From the NCBI RefSeq assembly GCF_039621805.1, contig NZ_CP155073.1, positions 2,170,001 through 2,234,000 on the forward strand: a DNA stretch of 64,000 bases. Reading direction: 5' to 3'. Of the stretch, positions 31,408 through 40,986 are shown piece after piece; position 1 is the stretch's first letter; each line of letters begins with the position of its first letter. The notes below the pieces were generated by a model that had not been told where the DNA came from, ran no database searches, and saw only the letters and a program-made list of their open reading frames with translations. The position numbers and the translations under genes are program-made. The DNA comes from Paraburkholderia sp. PREW-6R. Lineage in GTDB: Bacteria; Pseudomonadota; Gammaproteobacteria; Burkholderiales; Burkholderiaceae.

Positions 31408-32608
31408 GCTTCGCCCACAGTACGTCCCAATCGAGCTGATGCCGCTCGCCGATCTCCTTCAGCGCCTGTAGCACACCATCTTCCATGCCCTTCAGACCGC
31501 ACACGTAGATATGAGTGTTGTCGTCCTTCAGCATTTGCGCGACATCCACGGCCCGCTCGCGCATGGCGTCCTGCACGTAGCGTTTGGGCTGCCCCTGCGT
31601 GCGTGAAAACGCCAGAGTGGTATCGATGAAATCTTTCGGCAGATTGGTCAGTGGACCGAAATACGGCAACTCTTCTTTCGTGCGCGCGCCGAAAAACAGC
31701 ATCAATTTACCGGTTGCGCCTTTCAGCCGACGCCGCCTGCGGTATTCCGTCATTGCGCGCATGGGCGCCGAGCCTGTGCCCGTGCAGATCATCAGCAAGT
31801 GCGAGTTCGGATGGTTCGGCATCAGGAACGTGCCGCCGAATGGACCGATCACATTGACGGTATCGCCCTTTTTCAGATCGCACAGATAGTTCGAACAGAC
31901 GCCGTCGATCGAATCGCCGTGCTGCTGCGAGACACGCTTGACGGTCAGCGACACGTTGTTATACCCCGGCCGTTCGCCATCACGCGGACTTGCAATCGAA
32001 TACTGGCGTGCGTGATGAGCCCGGCCGTCCGTCGTCGCGCCCGGCGGCAGAATGCCGATCGACTGACCCTCCAGCACCGGAAACGGCATCGATCCGAAAT
32101 CCAGCACGATGTGATGAATGTCGCTGTCGGTCGAATCGTCGGTGAGCCGGTAATTGCCTACGACCGTGGCCGTGGTCGGCGACTTGTGCGTGTAGAGATT
32201 CACGTAAGGTTTGGCGGCAGACCAGGGCGGCACCACCGAACCACGCACCGTGTCCACGTCGACACCGCTCGCATCGTCGGGCGCGTCCGCCAATGCGCCC
32301 GCACCGCTTTCTTCCGCCACGGGAACGGCCATCGTGTTCTGTTCGGGCAGCACGTCCCACGTGAGCTGCTCGTCCACCGGATACGCATCCGCTTTCAGCA
32401 CGGTACGCCAGTTGTCGATCGCGCCGGTCGGGCACGGCGGCACGCACGCCATGCAGCCGTTGCAAACCTCCGCCTTCACCACGTAATTGTTTTCGTCGTG
32501 TGTGATCGCATCGATCGGGCAAGTCTCTTCGCACGTGTTACAGCGAATGCAGATTTCCGGATCGATCAGATGCTGCCTGAGCACGTCGATCGATACTGGG
32601 CCGTTCAT
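31370..32608 (-). CDS. boxA: Benzoyl-CoA epoxidase reductase component BoxA
   Basis: 412 residues from ATG 32606-32608, with GGAGGAAG upstream. The N-terminus has two 4Fe-4S motifs, [12 protein letters not shown] and [12 protein letters not shown]. An acidic/Ser linker of about 70 residues follows, then an FAD/NAD reductase module: [10 protein letters not shown] (FAD site), [26 protein letters not shown], and [16 protein letters not shown] (NAD site). BoxA feeds electrons from NADPH to BoxB, which epoxidises benzoyl-CoA. It is the last gene of boxCBA here (order boxC-boxB-boxA). Reductase family resemblance is strong; box identity rests on boxB and boxC next door. Confidence 0.94.
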   Translation of the reverse strand: MNGPVSIDVLRQHLIDPEICIRCNTCEETCPIDAITHDENNYVVKAEVCNGCMACVPPCPTGAIDNWRTVLKADAYPVDEQLTWDVLPEQNTMAVPVAEESGAGALADAPDDASGVDVDTVRGSVVPPWSAAKPYVNLYTHKSPTTATVVGNYRLTDDSTDSDIHHIVLDFGSMPFPVLEGQSIGILPPGATTDGRAHHARQYSIASPRDGERPGYNNVSLTVKRVSQQHGDSIDGVCSNYLCDLKKGDTVNVIGPFGGTFLMPNHPNSHLLMICTGTGSAPMRAMTEYRRRRRLKGATGKLMLFFGARTKEELPYFGPLTNLPKDFIDTTLAFSRTQGQPKRYVQDAMRERAVDVAQMLKDDNTHIYVCGLKGMEDGVLQALKEIGERHQLDWDVLWAKLKREGRLHLETY

Positions 32609-32672
32609 GACTTCCTCCACCGTGTATTGCAGCGCATGCGCGCCATGCGCGGTGCGTGCGCGCTGTGGGTGA

Positions 32673-34100
32673 TCAATTGAAGCGCACGTAGTCAAAATTC
32701 ACCGGCTGCCGGTTCACGCCCATCGCGGGCGGCGCAATCCAGTTGGCGAACTTGCCCGGCTCCGTGACGCAACCCATCAGCGACGCGACGAACGCGCGAT
32801 CTTCCGCTGACGCGAGCCACTTTCCCTCGTTCGCGGCCCATTCGGTTTCGCTGATCACACGGCCATCCGGCGAAACCCGCGTACCCGCGAACGTGCCGAT
32901 CTGCCGGTTGAACGCCTTGTGCGGCACCGTCATACGAAAATCGATGCCGGCTTTTTCCAGCACCTTGTTCCAGCGGCCGACACCCGCCACCGAATCCTTG
33001 ATGTAATCGTCGCGCAGCACTTCATTCATTGCGTTGAGCATCGGCACTTCGCGTTCCACCAGTTTGCCGTCCTGCACGTCGAGCAGCCTGTAGCTCTGCC
33101 CATTCAGTTGATGATCGTCGTCGCGCTTGTTTTCCTCGTAGCGACCTTTCAGTCCGGAACTATAGAAAGTCGCCGCGTTGGACGAATGATCGGCGCCGAA
33201 CAGGTCGATCGTGACCGAGTAGTGAAAGTTCAGGTATCGCTGGATGGTCGGCAGATCGATCACCCCGGCTGCGCGAATCTTCGCGACGTCGTCCGTGCCG
33301 AGTTCATTCATCACCTGTGCCGTGCGCTGAATGACGCGCGACACACCCGATTCGCCGACGAACATATGATGGGCTTCCTCGGTCAGCATGAACTTCGTGG
33401 TGCGCGCAAGCGGATCGAAGCCCGACTCGGCGAGCGCCGATAACTGGAATTTGCCGTCGCGATCCGTGAAGTACGTGAACATGTAAAACGCGAGCCAGTC
33501 CGGCGTTTTTTCGTTGAATGCGCCGAGAATGCGCGGATTGTCGTCATCGCCCGAACGACGACCCAGCAATGCTTCGGCTTCCTCACGACCGTCACGGCCA
33601 AAGTAACGATGCAACAGATAGACCATTGCCCACAGGTGCCGCCCTTCCTCGACGTTCACCTGGAAAAGATTACGCAGGTCATACATGGAAGGCGCGGTCA
33701 ATCCGAGGTGGCGCTGCTGCTCGACGGAAGCCGGCTCCGTATCGCCTTGCGTGACGATGATCCGGCGCAGATTCGCGCGATGCTCGCCCGGCACGTCCTG
33801 CCACGCGGCTTCGCCCTTGTGTTCGCCAAAGTGAATCTTGCGGTCCTGCTCGCCCGGTGTCAGAAAAATGCCCCAGCGGTAGTCCGGCATCTTCACGTGA
33901 TCGAAATGCGCCCAGCCGCCCGCGTCCACACTGACGGCCGTGCGCAGGTATACATCGTAGCCGTGCGAGCCTTCCGGGCCCATATCGCCCCACCATGACA
34001 GGAAGTTCGGCTGCCACTGTTCGAGCGCGCGTTGCAGTGCGCGGTCGTCGGCGAGGTTGACGTTGTTCGGAATCTTTTCGCTGTAGTTGATCGTGGACAT
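32673..34100 (-). CDS. boxB: Benzoyl-CoA 2,3-epoxidase BoxB
   Basis: 475 residues from ATG 34098-34100 (AGGAAAC upstream), the normal BoxB size. Di-iron helices are readable: [24 protein letters not shown] (Glu and His ligands) and [15 protein letters not shown] (EExxH). BoxB uses O2 and electrons from BoxA to turn benzoyl-CoA into 2,3-epoxybenzoyl-CoA. It is 64 bases downstream-coupled with boxA and 97 bases after boxC; all are leftward. No truncation. Confidence 0.96.
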   Translation of the reverse strand: MSTINYSEKIPNNVNLADDRALQRALEQWQPNFLSWWGDMGPEGSHGYDVYLRTAVSVDAGGWAHFDHVKMPDYRWGIFLTPGEQDRKIHFGEHKGEAAWQDVPGEHRANLRRIIVTQGDTEPASVEQQRHLGLTAPSMYDLRNLFQVNVEEGRHLWAMVYLLHRYFGRDGREEAEALLGRRSGDDDNPRILGAFNEKTPDWLAFYMFTYFTDRDGKFQLSALAESGFDPLARTTKFMLTEEAHHMFVGESGVSRVIQRTAQVMNELGTDDVAKIRAAGVIDLPTIQRYLNFHYSVTIDLFGADHSSNAATFYSSGLKGRYEENKRDDDHQLNGQSYRLLDVQDGKLVEREVPMLNAMNEVLRDDYIKDSVAGVGRWNKVLEKAGIDFRMTVPHKAFNRQIGTFAGTRVSPDGRVISETEWAANEGKWLASAEDRAFVASLMGCVTEPGKFANWIAPPAMGVNRQPVNFDYVRFN

Positions 34101-34197
34101 GGTCGGTTTCCTGTTCGGGAAGCTGCAGTGCTGGAGAAGGAGAGGCACGTGTTCGGGCAGTCGGTTCAGCGCTGTTTCGCGAGGCGCGGTACAGCAA

Positions 34198-35868
34198 TCA
34201 GACGCGCGAGACGTCGAACTGCGCCTTGCTGCCTTTGCCGTAGACCTTGAGCGCGCCTTTCTCGCCCACTGCGTTAGGCCGGTTGAAGATCCAGTTCTGC
34301 CACGCGGTCAAACGGCCAAAAATGCGCGTTTCCATTGTTTCGGGACCGTTGAAGCGCAGATTCGCTTCGAGGCCGGTGAGCGCATCCGGCGACATGGCCG
34401 CGCGCTCTTCGAGTGCGATACGGATTTCATCGGTCCAGTCGATGTCGTCGGGCGACGCGGTGACGAGGCCCAGACGTTCGGCCTCGACGGGCTTCACGGG
34501 CTGGCCGATCTTCGAGCGCACGGCGTCGAGCGGCTCGCTTTCGTCGTAAAAGCGCCGCGCGAGCCGCGACTGGTGCGTAACCATTGGATAGAGACCAAAG
34601 TTGACCTCCGACAGCGTAATAGCCGGCTCCTCGTCCTCGTTGCCCGGCAGCGCCGCCATGTACGTGCGATCCGCTGCGAAGGCCAGTTCGGCGAAAGTGC
34701 CCGCGAAGCATGAGGCCGGCTCGATCAGCGTGAACAGCGATCGCGACGACACGTCGATGCGCGCGAGCGTCCGGCGCAACATCCCGATGGTTTCGCGCAC
34801 GAACCAGTGGTCTTTGTGCTGCATCAAGGTTGCGTCGACGGCGAGCAGATTGCGTGCATCCCCTTCGGTCCTGAAGACCCACGTGCCGACTTCCAGTTCG
34901 TTGGTGCGCAGCGAGAGGATCGCGTCGTCCAGTTCGCGAGCGAACCGCAGCGGCCACCAGCTCGCGCCGGCAGCGACGATCGCGTCGATCTCCGTGGGCT
35001 CTCCGCTTTGCGGCGCCTTCGCCGTGAACGTGGCAATGCGTTTGTCACGATCGATCGTGACGTCGAGCGTTCCATATGTCAGCCCGTCCTCGCGATCCGT
35101 GCGCTCGATACGTGTAAGCGCAATGCCCTGCGCGTCGGCCGGACGATCGCTCTGTTGTGCAAGTTCGAGCGCGCGCGCCTGGATTGCCTGATCGAACTGG
35201 TTGGGCTTGACGACTTCATCGACAAGACGCCAGGCTTTCGCGCGTTCGCCGCGCACGCCTTCCACGACGGTGCAGAAAATGTCGGCGCGGTCGTGGCGCA
35301 CCTTGCGCTTGTCCGTCACGCGCGTCAGGCCGCCGGTGCCCGGCAGCACGCCAAGCAGCGGTACTTCCGGCAATGATACGGAGGACGAACGATCGTCCAC
35401 CAGATAGATTTCGTCGCACGCCAGCGCGAGTTCGTAGCCGCCGCCCGCGCAAGCGCCGTTCACCGCGGCGAGAAACTTCAGACCTGAATGGCGCGACGAA
35501 TCTTCGAGGCCGTTGCGCGTTTCATTCGTGAATTTGCAGAAGTTGACCTTCCACGCATGCGACGACAAACCCAGCATGAAAATGTTGGCGCCCGAGCAGA
35601 ACACGCGATCCTTCAGGCTCGTCAGCACGACTGTTCTGACTTCGGGATGCTCGAAGCGGATTCGCTGAATGGCGTCGTGCAGCTCGATGTCGACGCCGAG
35701 GTCGTACGAATTCAGTTTGAGCTTGTAGCCGTCGCGAATGCCGGCATCTTCCGCGATATCGATGCCAAGCGTCGCGACCGGTCCGTTGAACGTGAGTTTC
35801 CAGTGCCGGTACTGCGACGGATCGGTGCGGTAATCGACGGCCGCGAGCGCGGTTTCTGCTGTGGACAT
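34198..35868 (-). CDS. boxC: 2,3-epoxybenzoyl-CoA dihydrolase BoxC
   Basis: 556 residues from ATG 35866-35868 with GGAG upstream. A double-length crotonase-fold enzyme: the first half has SGANIFMLGLSSHAWKVNFCKF and VNGACAGGGYELALACDEIYLVDD; the second half has IEPASCFAGTFAELAFAADRTYM. BoxC opens epoxybenzoyl-CoA hydrolytically to 3,4-dehydroadipyl-CoA semialdehyde and formate. It is the first gene of boxCBA, next to the regulator boxR. Confidence 0.96.
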   Translation of the reverse strand: MSTAETALAAVDYRTDPSQYRHWKLTFNGPVATLGIDIAEDAGIRDGYKLKLNSYDLGVDIELHDAIQRIRFEHPEVRTVVLTSLKDRVFCSGANIFMLGLSSHAWKVNFCKFTNETRNGLEDSSRHSGLKFLAAVNGACAGGGYELALACDEIYLVDDRSSSVSLPEVPLLGVLPGTGGLTRVTDKRKVRHDRADIFCTVVEGVRGERAKAWRLVDEVVKPNQFDQAIQARALELAQQSDRPADAQGIALTRIERTDREDGLTYGTLDVTIDRDKRIATFTAKAPQSGEPTEIDAIVAAGASWWPLRFARELDDAILSLRTNELEVGTWVFRTEGDARNLLAVDATLMQHKDHWFVRETIGMLRRTLARIDVSSRSLFTLIEPASCFAGTFAELAFAADRTYMAALPGNEDEEPAITLSEVNFGLYPMVTHQSRLARRFYDESEPLDAVRSKIGQPVKPVEAERLGLVTASPDDIDWTDEIRIALEERAAMSPDALTGLEANLRFNGPETMETRIFGRLTAWQNWIFNRPNAVGEKGALKVYGKGSKAQFDVSRV

Positions 35869-35913
35869 GGGGCGTCTCCTGACTGGACGATACAAACTTT
35901 GTCTTTTTGAACA

Positions 35914-35953
35914 ATAGTGCATCGTCCAACCCATGTAAAGCACTTTAGTGCAT
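35914..35953. promoter_or_regulatory. Two TAGTGCAT repeats between boxC and boxR
   Basis: ATAGTGCAT (35914-35922) and TTAGTGCAT (35945-35953), starts 31 bases apart (three helical turns), lie before the boxC start; the second is also 33 bases past the boxR stop. A related ATAGTGCTT occurs upstream of boxR at 37000. BzdR/BoxR-family repressors recognise operators built on TGCA, so these are credible sites. Control of boxCBA by BoxR with benzoyl-CoA as inducer is inferred from the family. Confidence 0.6.
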
Positions 35954-35985
35954 ATAGCAGAGTAAACCCTGAACTGTACTACCTG

Positions 35986-36966
35986 TCACTCAGGGCGCAC
36001 CTCATCCGGTGACTCTGCGGCCAGCCGGGCGGCCAAACGGTCGCGCAGTTGCAGGTAAGCGTCGGCGAGCGTCTTTTCGCTCGTGTCAAAGGTGATGTCG
36101 GCGCGGCCGTACAGTTCGCTGCGCCCTGCCAGGATGCGCTTCAGGTCGTCCATCGCCTCCTTGTTGCCGGACATTGGCCGCAGGTCGCCCTGCGCAACCA
36201 CGCGGCGCATATGTTCCTCGGGCGTGGCCTGCAGCCATACCGTGAAGCAATGCGAAAGCAACAGGTTGAACGTGCCCGATTCGGACACCAGTCCGCCCGG
36301 CGACGCGATCACGGCGCGCTGGTGCTCGTTGATCACCGCCTCCAGCGCGCGGTGCTCGTAGCGCCGGTAAGCGCTCGCTCCGTAAAGCGAATGGATTTCC
36401 GACGGAGGGCACCCGGCCATCTGTTCGATTACGCGCGTCAGCTCGACAAAGGGCACCTTGCGCTCCTGCGCAAGCATCCGGCCAAGCGTGGATTTTCCGG
36501 CGCCACGAAGTCCGATCAGCGCGATCCGGTCCTTACGATGCGGGTCGCGCGGCGCTTGCGCGAACATGTCGGCGAGCGCCATCCGCGCTCGCTGCAACGC
36601 CGCCTGATCACGGCCCTGCAGCAGTTCCCGAATCAACAGCCACTCAGCCGATGCCGTGGTTTCGTCGCCGATCACCTCCGCGAGCGGACAGTTCAGCGTG
36701 GCCGCAATCTGCCGCAAGACCAGCACCGACGCATTACCGACACCCGACTCCAGATTGGCCAGGTGTCGCTCGGACAACCCGGTCTCGGTTGCCAGCGTCT
36801 TGCGCGTCATGCCGCGGCGCGCGCGCAGAAGCCGCACGCGCTCGCCCATCGCCGTCAGAAAAGGATTGCGCTCTTCGCGTTCGGCGCCCCGCTCGGACCG
36901 CTCGGCGCGCGATGGGTCTTCATCGGCTGGAGCCATCAGCGGCGAAGGAGTGTCATTCTGGTTCAT
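35986..36966 (-). CDS. boxR: BoxR/BzdR-type regulator: XRE helix-turn-helix fused to a shikimate-kinase-like domain
   Basis: 326 residues from ATG 36964-36966. The first 35 are charged and probably disordered. An XRE HTH follows: GERVRLLRARRGMTRKTLATETGLSERHLANLESGVGNASVLVLRQIAATL. After a linker comes a shikimate-kinase-like domain with P-loop ALIGLRGAGKSTLGRMLA (about residues 147-164). This architecture is diagnostic of BzdR and BoxR, repressors of benzoyl-CoA degradation that bind benzoyl-CoA through the kinase-like module. It sits between boxC and the divergent DUF4863-boxD operon, fitting control of both. Confidence 0.95.
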   Translation of the reverse strand: MNQNDTPSPLMAPADEDPSRAERSERGAEREERNPFLTAMGERVRLLRARRGMTRKTLATETGLSERHLANLESGVGNASVLVLRQIAATLNCPLAEVIGDETTASAEWLLIRELLQGRDQAALQRARMALADMFAQAPRDPHRKDRIALIGLRGAGKSTLGRMLAQERKVPFVELTRVIEQMAGCPPSEIHSLYGASAYRRYEHRALEAVINEHQRAVIASPGGLVSESGTFNLLLSHCFTVWLQATPEEHMRRVVAQGDLRPMSGNKEAMDDLKRILAGRSELYGRADITFDTSEKTLADAYLQLRDRLAARLAAESPDEVRPE

Positions 36967-36999
36967 GTTTTACTACCTCTAGACAGCTACGTATGTACT

Positions 37000-37008
37000 A
37001 TAGTGCTT
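37000..37008. promoter_or_regulatory. TAGTGC element upstream of boxR and the boxD operon
   Basis: ATAGTGCTT sits in the boxR/DUF4863 divergent promoter, 34 bases before the boxR start and about 170 bases before the DUF4863 start. It differs by one or two bases from the two repeats near boxC. It may allow BoxR to repress itself and the divergent genes. Confidence 0.45.
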
Positions 37009-37177
37009 GACACGCACCAGGTGAACGGTTAATTTTCGCCCAACACCTGATGCAATAACAAACGCTGTCTGAAGAATATCTGGTGCACCCGCAGCGTAAC
37101 GCAGACAGCGCGGGAGACCGCGCGACGTTTCACGGCATTGATCGAGGCGCGTGCCCTATGCCAACCCGGAGGCTCAC

Positions 37178-37645
37178 ATGTCCCCACATGACTTCCAGCG
37201 CCTGATCTCGGGCGTCACCGAGCAGATCGCCGGCCGGCCACTCGACGCGCACCTCGCAACGTGGCTCAACCAGACTTATCCGGCCGGTGGCGCCGCGTTC
37301 CGCGATCTTGCCGACGTCTGCCGCACCGGCGTGGCCGATGGCTGGTTATGCACGCGTGAAGGCGGCGGCATCCGCTATGGCCGCATCTTCAAGGCGTTGC
37401 CCGACACTCACGGCTTTTCCGTCGACGTGGTCGATATGAACAATATTGCCGGTCCGCATCACGCGCATCCGCATGGAGAGATCGATCTGATCATGCCGTT
37501 GACCGAAGGCGCGACGTTCGACGGCCACCCGGCTGGCTGGTGTGTGTATGGACCCGGCTCCGCGCATCGTCCGACCGTGGCGAATGGACAGGCGCTCGTC
37601 CTCTATCTGCTGCCGCAAGGCGCAATCGAATTCACTCCCGCTTGA
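37178..37645 (+). CDS. DUF4863-family protein of the box cluster
   Basis: 155 residues from ATG 37178, with GGAGG directly upstream. A small globular protein with a cupin-like segment: HHAHPHGEIDLIMPLTEGATFDGHPAGWCVYGPGSAHRPTV. His/Glu positions could be metal ligands. Members of DUF4863 include 4-hydroxylaminobenzoate lyase (PnbB) and proteins encoded in benzoate clusters. Here it starts the operon DUF4863-boxD-ligase-hydrolase, 8 bases before boxD, so it is probably made with the box enzymes. The reaction is unknown: perhaps a repair or isomerase step on a CoA intermediate. Confidence 0.8.
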   Translation: MSPHDFQRLISGVTEQIAGRPLDAHLATWLNQTYPAGGAAFRDLADVCRTGVADGWLCTREGGGIRYGRIFKALPDTHGFSVDVVDMNNIAGPHHAHPHGEIDLIMPLTEGATFDGHPAGWCVYGPGSAHRPTVANGQALVLYLLPQGAIEFTPA

Positions 37646-37653
37646 GCACCAAC

Positions 37654-39261
37654 ATGACCGAACTGCTGAAAAACTACGTGGGCGGGCAATGGATCGCCGG
37701 TTCCGGGGACGGCGTGACGCTGACCGATCCCATCACGGGCGACGCGCTCGTGCGGGTCTCCAACCAGGGCATCGATCTCGCGCAAGCCTTCAAGTTCGCG
37801 CGCGAGCGCGGCGGCAGCGCACTGCGCGCGCTGACCTACGCGCAACGTGCCGCGCTGCTTGGCGACGTCGTCAAACTGCTGCAGTCAAAGCGCGACGACT
37901 ATTTCGCCATCGCCACCGCCAACTCGGGCACCACGCACAACGATTCCGCCGTGGATATCGACGGCGGGATCTTCACGCTGTCTTACTATGCGAAGCTCGG
38001 CGCGTCGCTCGGCGACGTGCACGCGCTGCGCGACGGCAACGCGGTTTCGCTCAGCAAGGATCAGTCGTTCAACATGCAACACGTGCTGACACCCACGCGC
38101 GGCGTCGCACTTTTCATCAACGCGTTCAACTTTCCGTCGTGGGGACTGTGGGAGAAAGCGGCGCCCGCGCTGCTCTCCGGCGTGCCCGTCATCGTGAAGC
38201 CTGCCACGGTGACAGCGTGGCTCACGCAACGCATGGTGGCCGACGTGGTCGATGCGGGCATTCTGCCGCAAGGCGCACTCAACATCCTGTGCGGCGGCTC
38301 GGCTGGCCTGCTCGATCAGGTACAGGCGTTCGATGTCGTGTCGTTCACCGGTTCGGCGGAAACGGCCGCCACGCTACGCGCACATCCGGCCTTCGTTGAA
38401 CGCGGCGCGCGGCTGAACGTCGAAGCGGACAGTCTGAACAGCGCGATTCTTTGCGCCGACGCCATGCCGCAGACACCCGCGTTCGATCTGTTCATCAAGG
38501 AAGTGGTGCGCGAAATGACCGTGAAGTCCGGTCAGAAATGCACGGCGATACGCCGCGCATTCGTGCCGGAAGCCGCCCTCGAAGCCGTGCTGGACGCGCT
38601 CAAGACGAGGCTTGCGGCGATCACCGTGGGCAATCCGCGCAACGACGCGGTCCGCATGGGTTCACTCGTGAGCCGCGAGCACTATGAGAACGTGCTCGCT
38701 GGTATTGCCGCGTTGCGCGAAGAAGCCGTGCTCGCTTACGATGGCCCGGCATCAGCGCTGGTCGATGCGGCCGCAAGTCCAGACGCCGGTAGGGGCGCCT
38801 GTGTGGCCCCGCATCTATTCGTCGTCCACGATCCCGACAATGCAACCGTGTTCCACGACGTCGAAGTATTCGGCCCTGTCGCCACGGTCGCGCCTTATCG
38901 CGTCACTGATAAGGAGACCGGATTACCTGAAGCGCACGCCGTCGAACTCGCGCGACGCGGCCCGGGTTCGCTCGTCGCGTCGATCTATTCGAACGACGAC
39001 GCCCATCTAGGCCGGCTCGCGCTCGAACTCGCCGATTCGCATGGACGTGTGCATGCGGTCTCGCCTTCGGTCCAGCAGAGCCAAACGGGCCACGGCAACG
39101 TGATGCCGATGTCGCTGCATGGCGGCCCCGGCCGCGCAGGCGGCGGCGAAGAACTCGGCGGGCTGCGGGCACTTGGCTTTTATCACCGGCGCGCAGCGAT
39201 TCAGGCGCCCGCCGAACCCATCGCAGTACTCACGCAAGTGACCCAGCTACCCAGCGTGTGA
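37654..39261 (+). CDS. boxD: 3,4-dehydroadipyl-CoA semialdehyde dehydrogenase BoxD
   Basis: 535 residues, ATG 37654, 8 bases after the DUF4863 stop; the open frame extends upstream in the wrong context. Aldehyde dehydrogenase fold with NAFNFPSWGLWEKAAPALLSGVPVIVKPAT (Asn catalytic motif), cofactor loop SFTGSAETAATL, Glu in LNVEADSLNSA and catalytic Cys in VKSGQKCTAIRRAF. It oxidises the BoxC product with NADP+ to 3,4-dehydroadipyl-CoA, which leads to beta-oxidation. Related to PaaZ-type dehydrogenases, but lacking the hydratase tail, as expected for BoxD. Confidence 0.94.
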   Translation: MTELLKNYVGGQWIAGSGDGVTLTDPITGDALVRVSNQGIDLAQAFKFARERGGSALRALTYAQRAALLGDVVKLLQSKRDDYFAIATANSGTTHNDSAVDIDGGIFTLSYYAKLGASLGDVHALRDGNAVSLSKDQSFNMQHVLTPTRGVALFINAFNFPSWGLWEKAAPALLSGVPVIVKPATVTAWLTQRMVADVVDAGILPQGALNILCGGSAGLLDQVQAFDVVSFTGSAETAATLRAHPAFVERGARLNVEADSLNSAILCADAMPQTPAFDLFIKEVVREMTVKSGQKCTAIRRAFVPEAALEAVLDALKTRLAAITVGNPRNDAVRMGSLVSREHYENVLAGIAALREEAVLAYDGPASALVDAAASPDAGRGACVAPHLFVVHDPDNATVFHDVEVFGPVATVAPYRVTDKETGLPEAHAVELARRGPGSLVASIYSNDDAHLGRLALELADSHGRVHAVSPSVQQSQTGHGNVMPMSLHGGPGRAGGGEELGGLRALGFYHRRAAIQAPAEPIAVLTQVTQLPSV

Positions 39262-39361
39262 TGGGCGCACACACGCCAGGGACCACCACGTACACGAGCT
39301 TGCCCCACGCGGATCACGAGCGCAAAACAGCCGGACCGCCCCCATCGATTGGAGGAGACAT

Positions 39362-40978
39362 ATGGAAGCCCTGCTGGAAACGGCCGCGACCCAGACCGCC
39401 GTCGCGGTCGAGCCGCCGCCCGCGCTATTCAATTTCGCGGCCTATCTGTTCAGGCTGAATGAGTCGCGTGGCGCGAAAACTGCCTATATCGACGACACGG
39501 GCACCACCACCTATGCCGCCCTCGAAGAGCGCGCGCGACGCTTTGCGACGGCGTTGCGCACACTCGGCGTGCATGCAGAAGAGCGGGTGCTGCTCGTGAT
39601 GCTCGATAGCGTGGAGTTGCCCGTCGCCTTTCTCGGCGCGCTGTATGCGGGTGTCGTGCCGGTGGTCGCCAACACACTGCTCACGCCGGCCGACTACGTG
39701 TACATGCTCACGCATAGCCACGCGCGCGCGGTGATCGCGTCCGGTCCGCTCGTGGCGAATGTCACGCAGGCATTGAACACCGCGGAACACGACGGTTGCC
39801 AGTTGATCGTCTCCCAGCCGCGTGACGGCCGGTGGGACGGCCAGCCGGACGGCGAGCCGCGCCACGCACCGCTGATGGGCGATCTGATCGATGCAGCGAC
39901 GCCTGCCGCCAGAGCGTGTTCCACCGGCTGCGACGACATCGCCTTCTGGCTGTATTCGTCAGGATCGACCGGCAAACCGAAGGGCACGGTCCACACGCAC
40001 GCCAATCTGTACTGGACCGCCGAGTTATACGCAAAGCCGATACTCGGCATTGTCGAAAGCGACGTGGTGTTCTCCGCGGCCAAGCTGTTCTTTGCCTATG
40101 GGCTAGGCAACGGCCTGACGTTTCCCCTGTCGGCCGGCGCAACCGCGGTGCTGATGGCCGAACGCCCGACCGCCGACGCTATTTTCACGCGCCTTGTCCA
40201 GCATCGCCCCACCGTTTTCTACGGCGTGCCGACGCTCTATGCAAGCATGCTCGTGTCGCCGAATCTGCCCGCACGCGCCGACGTGGCGATGCGTGTCTGC
40301 ACGTCGGCCGGAGAGGCATTGCCGCGCGAAATCGGCGAGCGCTTCGCCGCGCATTTCGGTTGCGACATTCTCGACGGTATCGGTTCGACCGAAATGCTGC
40401 ACATCTTCCTGTCGAATCGCGCGGGCGCAGTCGAATACGGCACCACGGGCCGCCCGGTGCCCGGATACGAGGTGGAGCTTCGCGACGAGACGGGTCGTCC
40501 GGTGCCGGATGGCGAAGTGGGCGATCTGTTCATCAAGGGCCCGAGTGCCGCGCTCATGTACTGGAGCAATCGCGAGAAGTCGCGCGCCACGTTTCTGGGC
40601 GAATGGATTCGTAGCGGCGACAAATACCAACGGCTGCCGAATGGCTGTTACGTCTACGCCGGTCGCAGCGACGACATGCTGAAAGTCAGCGGACAATACG
40701 TGTCGCCGGTCGAAGTGGAAATGGTGCTCGTGCAACATCACGCGGTGCTCGAAGCGGCAGTGGTCGGCGTCGATCATGGCGGCCTCGTCAAAACGCGCGC
40801 ATTTGTCGTGCTGAAGCAGGCATTCGCCGCGTCTGAGATACTCGCGGACGAGTTGAAGGCGTTCGTCAAGGAACGGCTTGCGCCGCACAAGTATCCGCGC
40901 GATATCGTGTTCGTCGACGATCTGCCGAAAACCGCGACCGGAAAAATCCAACGCTTCAAATTGCGCGAACTGACCTAG
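39362..40978 (+). CDS. bclA: Benzoate-CoA ligase
   Basis: 538 residues from ATG 39362, with GGAGGAG six bases upstream. AMP-forming ligase with A3 LYSSGSTGKPKGTVHTHANL, A5-like DGIGSTEMLHIFLSN, A7/A8 IRSGDKYQRLPNGCYVYAGRSDDMLKVSGQYVSPVEVE and the C-terminal Lys in PKTATGKIQRFKLREL. Length and motifs fit the benzoate-CoA ligase group. It activates benzoate with CoA and ATP, producing the substrate of BoxA/B. Same operon as boxD (100 bases apart), on the divergent side of boxR. Confidence 0.93.
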   Translation: MEALLETAATQTAVAVEPPPALFNFAAYLFRLNESRGAKTAYIDDTGTTTYAALEERARRFATALRTLGVHAEERVLLVMLDSVELPVAFLGALYAGVVPVVANTLLTPADYVYMLTHSHARAVIASGPLVANVTQALNTAEHDGCQLIVSQPRDGRWDGQPDGEPRHAPLMGDLIDAATPAARACSTGCDDIAFWLYSSGSTGKPKGTVHTHANLYWTAELYAKPILGIVESDVVFSAAKLFFAYGLGNGLTFPLSAGATAVLMAERPTADAIFTRLVQHRPTVFYGVPTLYASMLVSPNLPARADVAMRVCTSAGEALPREIGERFAAHFGCDILDGIGSTEMLHIFLSNRAGAVEYGTTGRPVPGYEVELRDETGRPVPDGEVGDLFIKGPSAALMYWSNREKSRATFLGEWIRSGDKYQRLPNGCYVYAGRSDDMLKVSGQYVSPVEVEMVLVQHHAVLEAAVVGVDHGGLVKTRAFVVLKQAFAASEILADELKAFVKERLAPHKYPRDIVFVDDLPKTATGKIQRFKLRELT

Positions 40979-40986
40979 GGTAATCC

